Assembly (NCBI GenBank): GCA_951813535.1
Contig: OX638345.1
Span: 1,857,158 to 1,921,157 of the forward strand
Source: an uncultured Dehalococcoidia bacterium
Lineage (GTDB): Bacteria; Chloroflexota; Dehalococcoidia; Lucifugimonadales; UBA3495
Direction of reading: 5' to 3'
Length of the DNA stretch: 64,000 nucleotides
A program made the position numbers and the translations under genes. The notes beneath the pieces are model-generated. The model was not told the DNA's origin and searched no databases. It saw only the letters and a list, made by a program, of their open reading frames with translations. Of this stretch, positions 15,994 through 24,872 are shown piece by piece; position 1 is the stretch's first letter; each line of letters opens with the position of its first letter.

Positions 15994-16785
15994 ATGATCC
16001 GCATGGGTGCAACAGGTTCCCCGGCACACCTCGACCTTTGCCGCGCGCTGGAAACTGTGTTTCGTCGCAATGGCGTCGAGTTCGATTGGGTCCTCTATTC
16101 CGGTTACGACGAGATGGTGGATGCCTTCACGCGTGGCGAGATCAACCTCGCCTGGAACGGTCCGCTGTCGCACGTCAAGATGCGGCGCGCCATGCCGGAA
16201 GGCGCCCCGGTACTCGCTCTGCGCGACGTCGATATCGGTTTTACCACCCGGTTCATCACTCGCGCCGATTCCACGATCGACACCGTGGAGGACCTGCCGG
16301 GAACCCGTTTCGCGTTTGCCGCTCGAGACTCCGTGGAAGCGGGCCTGTTGCCGGTCTATTTCCTCAAGCAGATGGGCATCCACCCATCCCGCTCGCTGGC
16401 TGCCGCAGATTTTTACGACCAACGTGACGTGCAGCACGGCTCAGATCAGGTCGACGTGGCCCTTCAAGTGTTGAACCGCTCGTACGATGCGGGCGCCATC
16501 AGCGCGCGCGCCTTCGAGACCCTGGGAGATCGGCACGGTATCAATACCGGAGATTTGAAGGTTTTCTGGAGCAGCCCCGGCTACAGCCATTGCTGTTTCA
16601 CCGCCCGGCCCGAAGTGGATCCGGCTGAGGCGGCCCAGGTGACTTCGGCGTTGGTATCGGTAGACGATGGCGACGAGGTCGGCCGGGCCGTGCTCAAGGC
16701 TGAGGCCTGTGATCGACTGCTGCCCGGCATCGAAGACGGGTGGGATCTCGTCGAGGCGGCTGCAATCGCGGAAGGGCTGATCTGA
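15994..16785 (+). CDS. PhnD-like substrate-binding protein without a signal peptide
   Basis: This 263-residue protein resembles the periplasmic phosphate/phosphonate binding (PhnD, type 2 PBP) family: GYDEMVDAFTRGEINLAWNG, an N-terminal beta-strand MIRMGATGSP, VEDLPGTRFAFAARDS, and VFWSSPGYSHCCFTAR. It lacks any signal peptide or lipobox, and a strong GGGAGGTGAT site sets the start at 15994. It is therefore probably cytoplasmic. No ABC permease or ATPase gene is next to it. It may act as a cytoplasmic ligand sensor or an enzyme of the same fold; the ligand is unknown. Confidence 0.7.
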   Translation: MIRMGATGSPAHLDLCRALETVFRRNGVEFDWVLYSGYDEMVDAFTRGEINLAWNGPLSHVKMRRAMPEGAPVLALRDVDIGFTTRFITRADSTIDTVEDLPGTRFAFAARDSVEAGLLPVYFLKQMGIHPSRSLAAADFYDQRDVQHGSDQVDVALQVLNRSYDAGAISARAFETLGDRHGINTGDLKVFWSSPGYSHCCFTARPEVDPAEAAQVTSALVSVDDGDEVGRAVLKAEACDRLLPGIEDGWDLVEAAAIAEGLI

Positions 16786-16893
16786 TCCCCCGTCCGAGGG
16801 CGCGTTTTGGCGCTGACGATACCGCCAGGGAAGATCGTTCGCTGCCGTATCCCACTCGGAAAGTAATGGCTCCAGAGATCGGGAGTTCGCATT

Positions 16894-17796
16894 TTGACTG
16901 AAAAGATCGGTTTCATCGGGTTGGGTCGCATGGGTCTACCCATGTCCTACAACCTGCTGCGCGCTGGTTACGACCTGACCGTCCACAATCGAAGCCAGGA
17001 AAAAGTCATGCAGATCGCCGACGCCGGGGCTACGGCCGCGACGTCTACGGTCGACGTAATGGCCAACTGCGACATTGTGCTGGCTTGCCTGCCCGACGTC
17101 GCGACCTGCGAAGCGGTCCTCCTCGCTGACAATGGCGCGCTGCCCAACGCCCGGCCCGGCCAGATCATCGTCGACCACAGCACGGTCGGCGCTTCGACTT
17201 CAAAAGCCTGTGCCGCCGCCGCCGAAAAGCGCGGGGCCCTATTCCTCGATGCCCCGATCAGCGGCGGGACCGAGCGAGCCACTGACGGCACGCTGACCAT
17301 CATGGTCGGCGGTCCGGCAGAAGCCTACCGGGCGGCCCAGCCTCTGTTCGACGTGATGGGCGCCGTCGTGCGCCACGTCGGCCCGACGGGCTCCGGCACG
17401 GCCGCCAAGCTGGTGAACCAGTTGCTGGTGGGCGTCCACATGGTCGCCGCCGCCGAGGCAATGCTACTGGGAGCCAAGTCCGGCGCGGATCCGGCTTTGG
17501 TCTTCGAGCTGGTCAACTCCGGTTGGGGGCAGAGTTTCCTCCTCGGGCGCAATGCTCCGGCCATGCTGGACCGCGATTTCGACGGCGTACGCACCCAACT
17601 GCGGGTGTTCCTCAAGGACTTGGGGCTCATCCAGGAAATGGCTCGCGAGTTGGGAACGCCGATCGCCGCTGGTGATTTGGCGTACAAATTGTTGGGAGAA
17701 GCGGTCGAACAGGGGTTGGGTGATCTGGACAGCGCGGCCATCGTGCTTCCCATGGAAGAGCAGGCTGAGTTCCAAATACACCGCATAGATGCGTGA
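16894..17796 (+). CDS. NAD(P)-dependent beta-hydroxyacid dehydrogenase (GarR/MmsB-like)
   Basis: This 300-residue protein has the Rossmann motif IGFIGLGRMGLPMSYN, the substrate segment DAPISGGTERA and the catalytic segment GSGTAAKLVNQLL with the conserved Lys and Asn. It is a paralogue of the gene at 304-1239. It could reduce tartronate semialdehyde or oxidise 3-hydroxyisobutyrate or similar acids. The start is a TTG at 16894 after GGGAG; no in-frame ATG lies nearby. It is 43 bases ahead of the aminotransferase gene, so it may be the first gene of the catabolic run to 22.5 kb. Confidence 0.85.
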   Translation: MTEKIGFIGLGRMGLPMSYNLLRAGYDLTVHNRSQEKVMQIADAGATAATSTVDVMANCDIVLACLPDVATCEAVLLADNGALPNARPGQIIVDHSTVGASTSKACAAAAEKRGALFLDAPISGGTERATDGTLTIMVGGPAEAYRAAQPLFDVMGAVVRHVGPTGSGTAAKLVNQLLVGVHMVAAAEAMLLGAKSGADPALVFELVNSGWGQSFLLGRNAPAMLDRDFDGVRTQLRVFLKDLGLIQEMARELGTPIAAGDLAYKLLGEAVEQGLGDLDSAAIVLPMEEQAEFQIHRIDA

Positions 17797-17839
17797 ACTC
17801 ACCCGGAGAACTCCACAAACGTTTCAAGGGACGGTGAAC

Positions 17840-18751
17840 ATGGCAGACGAAATGATCGTCTATTTCAACGGTGAAATGACCCCCGCCAGCCAGGTCGCGC
17901 TGTCGATTTATGACCGCGGGTTCCTGTACGGCGACGCGGTGTTCGACGCCACGCGCACCTTCGCCGGCAAGACCTTCCGGCTGGACCGACACATCGACCG
18001 CCTGTACAACTCCCTCCGGTACCTGCGCATCGACGTCGGCATGAGCAAGGAGGAGATGACCGAAGCCACCGAGGCCGTGGTCGCCCACAATCACCCCTTG
18101 CTTCCTCCAGGCCAGGACATGTGGGTCATGCAGCGCATCAGTCGCGGCGTGGAAGGCGCTGATCGGTCCGGCGGCCCTCGGCCCACCATCATCATCGAGA
18201 GCCATGCCATTCCCTTTGCCGCCCGGGCTCCGCTGTACCGGGACGGCGCCCGCATCAGCACCCCATCGGTCGCTCGCATACCTCCCCGGTTCCTCAGTCC
18301 GCGTGCCAAGACGCACAACTACCTCAACCTCATCATGGGTGAACTGGAGGTGCACGGCGAGGACCCGGACGCGTGGGCAATCCTGCTGGACGAGTTCGGC
18401 AATCTCACCGAGGGTCGCGGCAGCAACGTCTTCCTGGTCAAGGACGGGGCGGTAATGACGCCCAAGTCGCAGTACGTGTTGGAGGGAGTCACCCGCAACC
18501 AGACGCTGGAACTCGCGGACGGGTTGGGTTTCTCAACCGCTGAGTGCGACCTGGACCTATATGACGCCTACACCGCTGACGAAGCATTCCTGACCTCCAC
18601 CAGCCTGTGCATCTGCCCGGTGTCAGGGGTGAACGGTGCCACCGTCGGCGATGGAAACGTTCCGGGACCCGTGACCGAACGGCTCATGACCGCTTTCAGC
18701 GATCTCGTCGGCATGGACTTCGCCGAGCAATACCTGGCGCATCTGACCTGA
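17840..18751 (+). CDS. Class IV PLP aminotransferase (BCAT/D-amino-acid type)
   Basis: This 303-residue protein is fold-type IV. The N terminus reads MIVYFNGEMTPASQVAL then YDRGFLYGDAVFD, and the PLP lysine is Lys157 in SPRAKTHNYLNLI. Glu in LTEGRGSNVFLVKDG and SVSGVNGA-like TSTSLCICPVSGVNG complete the site. It transfers an amino group between a branched-chain, D- or related amino acid and 2-oxoglutarate; the exact substrate is not readable. I chose the ATG at 17840 after AAGGGA; the frame opens earlier at 17789. Neighbours are an oxidase of N-methyl or D-type amino acids and sugar-acid enzymes, so a catabolic rather than biosynthetic role is likely (inference). Confidence 0.85.
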   Translation: MADEMIVYFNGEMTPASQVALSIYDRGFLYGDAVFDATRTFAGKTFRLDRHIDRLYNSLRYLRIDVGMSKEEMTEATEAVVAHNHPLLPPGQDMWVMQRISRGVEGADRSGGPRPTIIIESHAIPFAARAPLYRDGARISTPSVARIPPRFLSPRAKTHNYLNLIMGELEVHGEDPDAWAILLDEFGNLTEGRGSNVFLVKDGAVMTPKSQYVLEGVTRNQTLELADGLGFSTAECDLDLYDAYTADEAFLTSTSLCICPVSGVNGATVGDGNVPGPVTERLMTAFSDLVGMDFAEQYLAHLT

Positions 18752-18759
18752 ATAATTTT

Positions 18760-18830
18760 GCATGGATGAGCAAGATATACGGGATGGTTTCTGATTTACG
18801 ACACATCAGCAAAATCCTGTACATCCATGC
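18760..18830. repeat. 71-bp imperfect palindrome in intergenic DNA
   Basis: The left arm GCATGGATGAGCAAGAT and the complement of the right arm, GCATGGATGTACAGGAT, differ at only three positions. The element fills the gap between the aminotransferase and SMP-30 genes. Related sequence lies at 6771-6800. It probably forms a stem-loop in the mRNA. Confidence 0.7.
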
Positions 18831-18860
18831 TAACGTTCCCCTTTCCAAAGGAGGCAAACC

Positions 18861-19778
18861 ATGCCCGAATATCTGCCTGGCGTCGTGGAACCTGACCAGG
18901 AAGCCCAGCAACTGGCCACCGATTTCGCCTTTACCGAGGGCCCCTTGTGGCATCCGGACGGCTACTGGCTGTTCGTCGACCTGCGACGGGAACCGCCCGT
19001 GATCCACCGGATGTCCCCCGCTGGCGGAACGCCCGACATCATCCGCGAACCCAGCGGAGGCACCAACGGCATGACCCTGGACCTGCAGGGCCGATTGCTC
19101 ATGTGCGAGGGCGACAACCGCCGCATCACTCGGATGGAGCCCGACGGCACGATCAACGTGGTGGCCGACCGGTGGGACGGCAAGCGATTCCATCGCCCCA
19201 ACGACATAGTCTGTCGCAGCGATGGCAGCATCTTCATCACCAATCCCAGCGGGCGCGTCCCGGAAGAGGAACAGGAAATCGGCTTCCCCGGCACCATCCA
19301 CCGTATTGCTCCGGACGGCACGGTGGAAATGTCGGCTCATGACATCGACTTCCCCAACGGAATCGCTTTCTCGCCCGATGAATCGGTGCTGTACGTGTCG
19401 AACACCCGCAAGCTTGGGGAACGGCCCGACCAGTACTGGGACGGTGAGGTCAAGCAGAACCAGTTTATCCAGGCCTACGATGTGGCGGCCGACGGCTCTC
19501 TCAGCAACAGCCGGGTTTTCGGCAGCATGGCCTCGGCCGAGGACGGCGTTCCCGACGGCATGAAGGTCGACGCCGAGGGACGGGTCTATTGCACCGGTTC
19601 CGGTGGCGTTTGGGTGTTCTCTCCGGCCGGGGAGCACCTGGGCATCATTCGCGTCCCCGAGATCCCGGCGAACTGCGCTTTCGGCGGCCCCGACTTCCGC
19701 ACCATGCTTTTCACCGCCCGCACCTCGGTCTACAGCCTGCGCATGACCACGCCGGGCAACCCGCTGCCGCGCGCGTAG
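18861..19778 (+). CDS. SMP-30/gluconolactonase-like beta-propeller hydrolase
   Basis: This 305-residue six-bladed propeller has the SMP-30 hallmarks: FTEGPLWHPDGYWLFVD near the start (metal-binding Glu), GGTNGMTLDLQGRLLMC, RFHRPNDIVCRSDGSIFITN, DFPNGIAFSPDESVLYVSNT, and EDGVPDGMKVDAEGRVY (metal Asp). These enzymes hydrolyse sugar lactones with a divalent metal. The start is fixed by AAAGGAGG nine bases before the ATG. It fits with the enolase-superfamily sugar-acid dehydratase two genes downstream. Confidence 0.85.
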   Translation: MPEYLPGVVEPDQEAQQLATDFAFTEGPLWHPDGYWLFVDLRREPPVIHRMSPAGGTPDIIREPSGGTNGMTLDLQGRLLMCEGDNRRITRMEPDGTINVVADRWDGKRFHRPNDIVCRSDGSIFITNPSGRVPEEEQEIGFPGTIHRIAPDGTVEMSAHDIDFPNGIAFSPDESVLYVSNTRKLGERPDQYWDGEVKQNQFIQAYDVAADGSLSNSRVFGSMASAEDGVPDGMKVDAEGRVYCTGSGGVWVFSPAGEHLGIIRVPEIPANCAFGGPDFRTMLFTARTSVYSLRMTTPGNPLPRA

Positions 19779-19816
19779 GCCTCGCCACCCAGGACGTAAG
19801 TCCCGCTGCCCCCCTC

Positions 19817-19847
19817 GTCATTCCCGCGAAAGCGGGAATCCATAAAT
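19817..19847. repeat. GTCATTCCCGCGAAAGCGGGAAT hairpin repeat
   Basis: ATTCCCGC and GCGGGAAT pair perfectly around a GAAA tetraloop. Together with the flanking GTC and CCATAAATC this is a widespread bacterial intergenic repeat. It lies 15 bases before the start of the oxidase gene and could modulate its expression. Confidence 0.75.
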
Positions 19848-19862
19848 CACGCAGGAAAAACA

Positions 19863-21008
19863 ATGCGCGAATTCGATGCAATTGTGATCGGAGTCGGCAG
19901 CATGGGAAGTGCCGCCGTCTACCACTTGGCCCGCCGCGGCTGGCGGGTGCTGGGCCTGGAACAGTACGACATACCCAACGAGATGGGCTCGTCTCACGGC
20001 GTGAGCCGGATGATCCGCCTGGCGTACCACGAGGACCCTTCGTATGTGCCGCTGCTCTACCGGGCATACGAACTCTGGCACCAGTTGGAAAACGTCTCCG
20101 GCGAGAAACTCCTGGTTACCACCGGATGTGTGCGCGGCGGCGTCGGGGCGAGCCAACTGCTCGAGGGTTCGCTGGAGACGGTGACGCAGCATAACCTTCC
20201 CTATCGCATGCTCAGCGGCCCCGAGGTCAACCGGGAATGGCCTGGCTACCAGCTACCCGAAGAAGCCGAAATGCTCTACGAGCAGCAGGGCGGGTTCGTG
20301 CTGTCCGAGCGGTGCATCGTGGGGCACGTTGCCGCCGCGCTGGAAATCGGCGCCGAAGTCCATGGTCGGGAGGCCGTGGTCAGTTGGGAACCTACCGCCG
20401 GCGGCGGAGTTGTCGTGACCACCAACAAGGACACCTACGCGGCCCGTCGCCTGGTGGTCACCGCTGGCGCATGGGCCGGCAAGGTGGCCCCCGAAGTCGC
20501 CGCCCATGCCGTTCCGGAGCGGCAGGTGCTGGGATGGTTCGCGCCCTATCGCCCGGAGCTTTTCCGCCCGGAGAATTTCCCCTGCTTCGGCATGGAGGTC
20601 GAAGAAGGACGTTTCTACGGTTTCCCGTCCTACGGAATTCCCGGTTTCAAGCTGGGCATGTTCAACCACTTCCGTGAGCAGGTTGACCCGGACACCATGG
20701 ACCGGGAGCCCAACGCCCAGGACGAGGCGGCTCTCAGGCAATTCACCGAGCGTTACTTCCCGGAAGCGGCGGGACCGACCCTCGCGCTGAAGACGTGCAT
20801 GTTCACCAACACCCCTGACGAGCATTTCATCATCGATACGCTGCCGGATCACCCGCAGGTCTCCGTCGCCGCCGGGTTCTCCGGACACGGGTTCAAGTTC
20901 TCCAGTGTGGTGGGCGAAATCATGGCCGACCTGGTGGAGCACGGCCAGACCGAACACGACATCGGGCTTTTCCGCCTGGGCAGGTTTGACGGCAAGGAAC
21001 TCGCATGA
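19863..21008 (+). CDS. Monomeric sarcosine oxidase / N-methyl amino acid oxidase family FAD enzyme
   Basis: The 381 residues begin with an FAD dinucleotide fold, FDAIVIGVGSMGSAAVYHLA, then SSHGVSRMIRLAY. Cys312 in LKTCMFTNTPDEHF matches the covalent FAD cysteine of MSOX and N-methyltryptophan oxidase, and GFSGHGFKFSSVVGE is the typical C-terminal motif. It should oxidatively demethylate sarcosine or another N-methyl amino acid, giving formaldehyde and peroxide. Its stop overlaps the next start by ATGA, so it is coupled to the enolase-superfamily gene. The GTCATTCCCGCG repeat lies immediately upstream. Confidence 0.87.
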   Translation: MREFDAIVIGVGSMGSAAVYHLARRGWRVLGLEQYDIPNEMGSSHGVSRMIRLAYHEDPSYVPLLYRAYELWHQLENVSGEKLLVTTGCVRGGVGASQLLEGSLETVTQHNLPYRMLSGPEVNREWPGYQLPEEAEMLYEQQGGFVLSERCIVGHVAAALEIGAEVHGREAVVSWEPTAGGGVVVTTNKDTYAARRLVVTAGAWAGKVAPEVAAHAVPERQVLGWFAPYRPELFRPENFPCFGMEVEEGRFYGFPSYGIPGFKLGMFNHFREQVDPDTMDREPNAQDEAALRQFTERYFPEAAGPTLALKTCMFTNTPDEHFIIDTLPDHPQVSVAAGFSGHGFKFSSVVGEIMADLVEHGQTEHDIGLFRLGRFDGKELA

Positions 21009-22180
21009 AAATCACCGATGTTGAGGCGATCGCGCTGGTCTGGCCCGCGCCTGATCGTGAGTACTGGACTGCGCTCCGTCCCATCGGGCGGGTCAGCGAA
21101 CTCCTCGTTCGTGTCCATACTGATGCCGGGTTCTACGGCATCGGCGAGGCCCACGGTGCCGGCCAGGGTTTCGCCGGCATTTATCGCCAGGACAGCGACG
21201 GTGCGATTCATGCCGACGGCGCCTCTCGCGCCGTGGTTGATCTGCTCAAACCGATGCTCCTGGGCCGCGACCCGGTCGACCACGAGGGGCTTTGGGACGA
21301 CATGTTCGGCCTGTGCCATCAGATCGGCTGGGCTGCCTCCGGGTTCGGACGCCCGCAGATTCTCACTGCTTTGGCGGCGGTCGATATTGCCCTGTGGGAT
21401 ATCAAGGGTAAAGCGGCCGATTTGCCGGTGTACAAATTGCTCGGCGGCCATTCCAACACCGCGCCGTGCTACGTCACTGGCGGATACTATCAGGAGGGCA
21501 AGTCGACCTCTGATTTGGTCCAGGAATGCGAATCCTACGTCGACATGGGTTATGAGGCCATCAAGCTGAAGATCGGACACGTGAGCCTGGCCGAAGACTA
21601 CGAGCGGGTCAGCGCGGTTCGCAGGTCCGTAGGCGAGGGCATTGACATAATGGTCGACGTCAACGAGGGGTGGGACGTGGACACCGCCATCCGCGGCGCC
21701 CGCATGCTGGAGCCGCTCAACCTTCGGTGGCTGGAGGAACCGGTCCACTGGTATGACCGGGTCGAGGGTCTGGGTAAAGTCGCAGAATCGACCACCATCC
21801 CCATCGCTTCGGGGGAAAATGCGGTAACCCGCTGGGACGCCCGAGACCTGATCCGCCGCGGCGGGGTTCGCGTTATGCAGTACGACAGCACCCGCAACGG
21901 CGGCGTCACTGAGTGCTTGCGCATCGCCGGCCTGTGCGCCGCCGATAACGTGCGTCTGGCTCCTCATCATGATCCCCAGGTGCACGGCCACCTGGTCGCC
22001 GGCCTGGCGGTCGGAGAAATCTGCGAGACCTTCCCATCGGCCGACCGGGACCCGATTTGGGAGGAGCTCTTCACCGTAAGACCCGAGATTGTCGCCGGCA
22101 AGATAACCCTGTCTGATCTCCCCGGCTGGGGGATCGAGCTGGACGAGCGGACACTGGAACGACGGGGCACCTGGGCGTAA
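21005..22180 (+). CDS. Mandelate racemase/muconate-lactonizing (enolase superfamily) enzyme
   Basis: This 391-residue protein has a capping domain (residues 1-120) and a TIM barrel. Candidate catalytic bases are Lys187 and Lys189 in IKLKIG and His321/His322 in LAPHHDPQVHGHL. Metal ligands are Asp218 (VDVNEGW), Glu244 (WLEEPV) and Glu271 (ASGEN). It abstracts a proton alpha to a carboxylate, so sugar-acid dehydration or racemisation is likely; the substrate is not readable. The 4-base overlap with the oxidase gene shows one operon, and crcB follows one base after its stop. Confidence 0.85.
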   Translation: MKITDVEAIALVWPAPDREYWTALRPIGRVSELLVRVHTDAGFYGIGEAHGAGQGFAGIYRQDSDGAIHADGASRAVVDLLKPMLLGRDPVDHEGLWDDMFGLCHQIGWAASGFGRPQILTALAAVDIALWDIKGKAADLPVYKLLGGHSNTAPCYVTGGYYQEGKSTSDLVQECESYVDMGYEAIKLKIGHVSLAEDYERVSAVRRSVGEGIDIMVDVNEGWDVDTAIRGARMLEPLNLRWLEEPVHWYDRVEGLGKVAESTTIPIASGENAVTRWDARDLIRRGGVRVMQYDSTRNGGVTECLRIAGLCAADNVRLAPHHDPQVHGHLVAGLAVGEICETFPSADRDPIWEELFTVRPEIVAGKITLSDLPGWGIELDERTLERRGTWA

Positions 22181-22181
22181 C

Positions 22182-22556
22182 GTGGTCTGGTTGCTGGTGG
22201 CGGTCGGCGGGGCTGTGGGCTCGGTATTGCGCTACGGCGCGGGCCGCCTGGCGGCGCAGTTCCTTGGCGCGGACACGGTGGTGGGCACCTTTGCCGTCAA
22301 CGTGGCAGGTTCCTTTGCGCTCGGAGCGCTGGCAACCGTTTTCATAGCGCGGTCTGAGTGGCCGCTGGAGCTGCGCGCCATGCTCACCGTCGGCCTGTTG
22401 GGCGGGTTCACCACCTTTTCAACACTGGCCTACGACGGCGTGCGCCTCATATCCGGCGGGGAGGTGGGACGCGCCGGCATCTCGATCGCTGCCAATCTGG
22501 CCGTCGGATTGGGTGCTGCCTACGCTGGCGTTTTGGTAGGTCGTGCCCTGTCATGA
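22182..22556 (+). CDS. crcB: Fluoride channel CrcB/Fluc
   Basis: This 124-residue, four-helix membrane protein has GGAVGSVLRYG near the start, VNVAGSFALGAL, and the signature GGFTTFSTLAYD. Fluc proteins form antiparallel dimers that export fluoride. A single gene is present, so a homodimer is expected. The start is a GTG one base after the enolase-superfamily stop. No fluoride riboswitch is visible, as there is no leader. Confidence 0.9.
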   Translation: MVWLLVAVGGAVGSVLRYGAGRLAAQFLGADTVVGTFAVNVAGSFALGALATVFIARSEWPLELRAMLTVGLLGGFTTFSTLAYDGVRLISGGEVGRAGISIAANLAVGLGAAYAGVLVGRALS

Positions 22557-22630
22557 ATTCAGTGGCATGTTTCGGTATTGCGCATCCCTGCATCTCGGCC
22601 CGTACGGGCATTCTTCGCCTCTGCGCGATG

Positions 22631-22660
22631 TTGAGCATTGCGCGTAGCGTCCGCTATAAT
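22631..22660 (+). promoter_or_regulatory. Sigma-70 promoter of dnaJ
   Basis: TTGAGC (22631-22636) and TATAAT (22655-22660) are separated by 18 bases, 30 bases before the dnaJ ATG. The -10 is preceded by CGC, giving CGCTATAAT, similar to other promoters in the window. No CIRCE inverted repeat is visible. Confidence 0.65.
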
Positions 22661-22689
22661 CGAACCAAACCGTGATTTGTTAGAAAGTT

Positions 22690-23949
22690 ATGCCCGTAGA
22701 CTATTACGAAACCCTCGGCGTCGACCGGGGCGCCAACGAAGAAGAGATTCGCCGCGCCTTCCGCAGGAAGGCGATGGAATATCATCCCGACCGCAACAAA
22801 ACGCCCGGCGCCGAGGACAAATTCAAGGAAATCAACGAAGCCTATCAGGTCCTCAGCGACCAGGATAAGCGAACGCGCTATGACCGGTTCGGCCACGCTG
22901 GCGTGAACGGCAGCGGCGACCGGCCGTTCGACGGTTTCGACCCGTTCGGCGGGTTCGGGGACATATTCGATACCTTTTTCGGGGGTGGTGGACGTACTGC
23001 AAACCAGCCGCGGAGCGGTGAGGACATCAGTCAGCGCGTCAACTTGACCTTCGAAGAGGCCGTATTCGGCTGCGACAAGGATATTGAAATCAACCGGGTG
23101 GAACCTTGCCACCATTGTTCCGGAGCCGGCAACGAACCGGGAACCGCAATCAACACGTGCGCCACGTGCAACGGCAGCGGCCAGGTGCGTCGCGCGCAAC
23201 GCAGCGTATTTGGGCAGTTCGCGGTGACCACGCCCTGCTCCAGCTGCAACGGCAATGGTCGTTCCATAGAAACTCCGTGCGTCAACTGCCGCTCCCGGGG
23301 CTTTGAACGACGTCGCCGGACCCGTACCGTTACGGTCCCCGCTGGCGTCGATAACGGCATGCAGGTGCGCATCACCGGCGAGGGGGATGCCGGCGCCAAC
23401 GGCGGCCCGCCCGGCAACCTCTACGTTCAGGTACGAGTGCGGGAGCATCCGCTTTTCGTGCGCGACGATTCCGATTTGGTGTACCGGACGTCGCTCAATA
23501 TGGCCGAAGCCGCTTTGGGCATGACCAAGCCGATCCCCACCCTGGAAGGCGACGACGTTGACCTTGAAATACCGCCTGGAACCCAGGCCGGCAGCCAGTT
23601 CCGTGTCCGTGGGCGCGGGGTCCCTCGGATCCGCCGCGATGGCAGACCCACCGACCGCCGTGGCGACATTTGCGTCTACGTGGACGTGGATATACCGGGC
23701 AAGCTGAACAAGTACCAGCGAAAATTGGTCGAGGATCTGGCGTATTCGCTGGCGAACAACGGCAAGAGGCCTCCTTCGCCCGCCGGCAAAAAGCGCGCCG
23801 CCAGCCGCAAATCGGCCGCAAGCGAGGCTGCCGAACCGGCAGAGGAAACCGTTGAGGCCGGCGCAGAGACGGAAGAACCACAGCCCGACGACAAGCAACG
23901 CGGCCTTTTTGACCGGATCAAGGACACCCTGACTCCCGGTGGCGAATAG
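22690..23949 (+). CDS. dnaJ: Chaperone protein DnaJ (Hsp40)
   Basis: The 419 residues comprise an N-terminal J domain with HPD (YHPDRNK), a Gly/Phe-rich linker (DGFDPFGGFGDIFD), and four zinc-binding CxxC repeats (CHHCSGAG, CATCNGSG, CSSCNGNG, CVNCRSRG). The C-terminal substrate domains are followed by an unusual acidic, Ala/Glu-rich tail. The last zinc repeat lacks the usual GxG ending. DnaJ delivers unfolded clients to DnaK and stimulates its ATPase. No dnaK or grpE is adjacent. It heads an operon-like run with prmA, the kinase and the phosphatase. Confidence 0.95.
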   Translation: MPVDYYETLGVDRGANEEEIRRAFRRKAMEYHPDRNKTPGAEDKFKEINEAYQVLSDQDKRTRYDRFGHAGVNGSGDRPFDGFDPFGGFGDIFDTFFGGGGRTANQPRSGEDISQRVNLTFEEAVFGCDKDIEINRVEPCHHCSGAGNEPGTAINTCATCNGSGQVRRAQRSVFGQFAVTTPCSSCNGNGRSIETPCVNCRSRGFERRRRTRTVTVPAGVDNGMQVRITGEGDAGANGGPPGNLYVQVRVREHPLFVRDDSDLVYRTSLNMAEAALGMTKPIPTLEGDDVDLEIPPGTQAGSQFRVRGRGVPRIRRDGRPTDRRGDICVYVDVDIPGKLNKYQRKLVEDLAYSLANNGKRPPSPAGKKRAASRKSAASEAAEPAEETVEAGAETEEPQPDDKQRGLFDRIKDTLTPGGE

Positions 23950-24011
23950 CTCGATCATGCTCGAAGCTTTCCGTTCGCCGTGGCGCTCCCCAACATCATC
24001 CTGAAGGCGCG

Positions 24012-24872
24012 ATGTCCTGGCACGAACTGAGTATCAACGTCCCCTTCGAATACGTCGAGCCGGTGTCCTACCTGTTTGAAAGGTACGGATACGGGTTGAG
24101 TGTCGAAACCAAGCCTGGCGAATACGCGGTGCTGCGCTCGTACCTTCCCAGCCTGTCCCGCCAGCGGCTGGCTCATATCGAGGTCGGTGTCAAGCTGGCA
24201 TCTAGCGTTGCCGACCTGGGTGAGTTGCAAATCCGTCCTCTCGACGACAACGAGGACTGGCGCGACAACTGGAAACAGCACTTCACCCTGCTGCGCGTGG
24301 GGAAGAACCTGGTGATCAAGCCGTCATGGATTGACTATGAAGTCCAGCCCAACGACGTGCTGGTTGAACTCGACCCGGGTCTGGCTTTCGGCACCGGATA
24401 CCACCCGACGACCCACTCCTGTCTGGAAGCCCTAGAGGAAGTGGTTCGTCCCGGGAGCACCGTCCTGGATGTGGGAACCGGCTCCGGGATCCTGACCATC
24501 GCGGCGGCCAAGCTGGGCGCCGGCCATATCACCGCGGTGGACATCGACGGGCACGCGGTACGCGCCGCCCAGCGGAACTTCCGTCGCACCGGCATCGCCG
24601 AGCGCGTCAACGCCCAATCCGGAAGTATCCCCAACTCCGCGACACGGGGAGCGAATTACGACGTCGCCGTTGCCAATATCAGTGCGCGCGGCATCCGCAT
24701 GGTTTCCCCGGCTATTCCCGACTTGCTTGCCCGCGACGGGGTCTTCATCGCCTCGGGCATCATTGTGGACCAGCACGACGAGGCGGTTTCCGCCATCAAC
24801 GATGCCGGGTTGGCCATCAGCGAAACCCGGCAAAAGGAAGACTGGATCACTATCCTCAGCGGGCACAAATAG
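24012..24872 (+). CDS. prmA: Ribosomal protein L11 methyltransferase
   Basis: The 286 residues match PrmA in length and order. The N-terminal domain has LDDNEDWRDNWKQHF, then VELDPGLAFGTGYHPTTHSCLEAL, SAM motif I (VLDVGTGSGILTIAAAKLGA) and the later motif VAVANISARGI. PrmA trimethylates L11. The dnaJ-prmA order is common in many bacteria. The start at 24012 is supported by homology beginning at once (SWHELSINVP). Confidence 0.93.
   Translation: MSWHELSINVPFEYVEPVSYLFERYGYGLSVETKPGEYAVLRSYLPSLSRQRLAHIEVGVKLASSVADLGELQIRPLDDNEDWRDNWKQHFTLLRVGKNLVIKPSWIDYEVQPNDVLVELDPGLAFGTGYHPTTHSCLEALEEVVRPGSTVLDVGTGSGILTIAAAKLGAGHITAVDIDGHAVRAAQRNFRRTGIAERVNAQSGSIPNSATRGANYDVAVANISARGIRMVSPAIPDLLARDGVFIASGIIVDQHDEAVSAINDAGLAISETRQKEDWITILSGHK

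Noticed and set aside
22120-22190. Fluoride riboswitch before crcB
   Set aside because: crcB begins one base after the preceding stop, leaving no leader.
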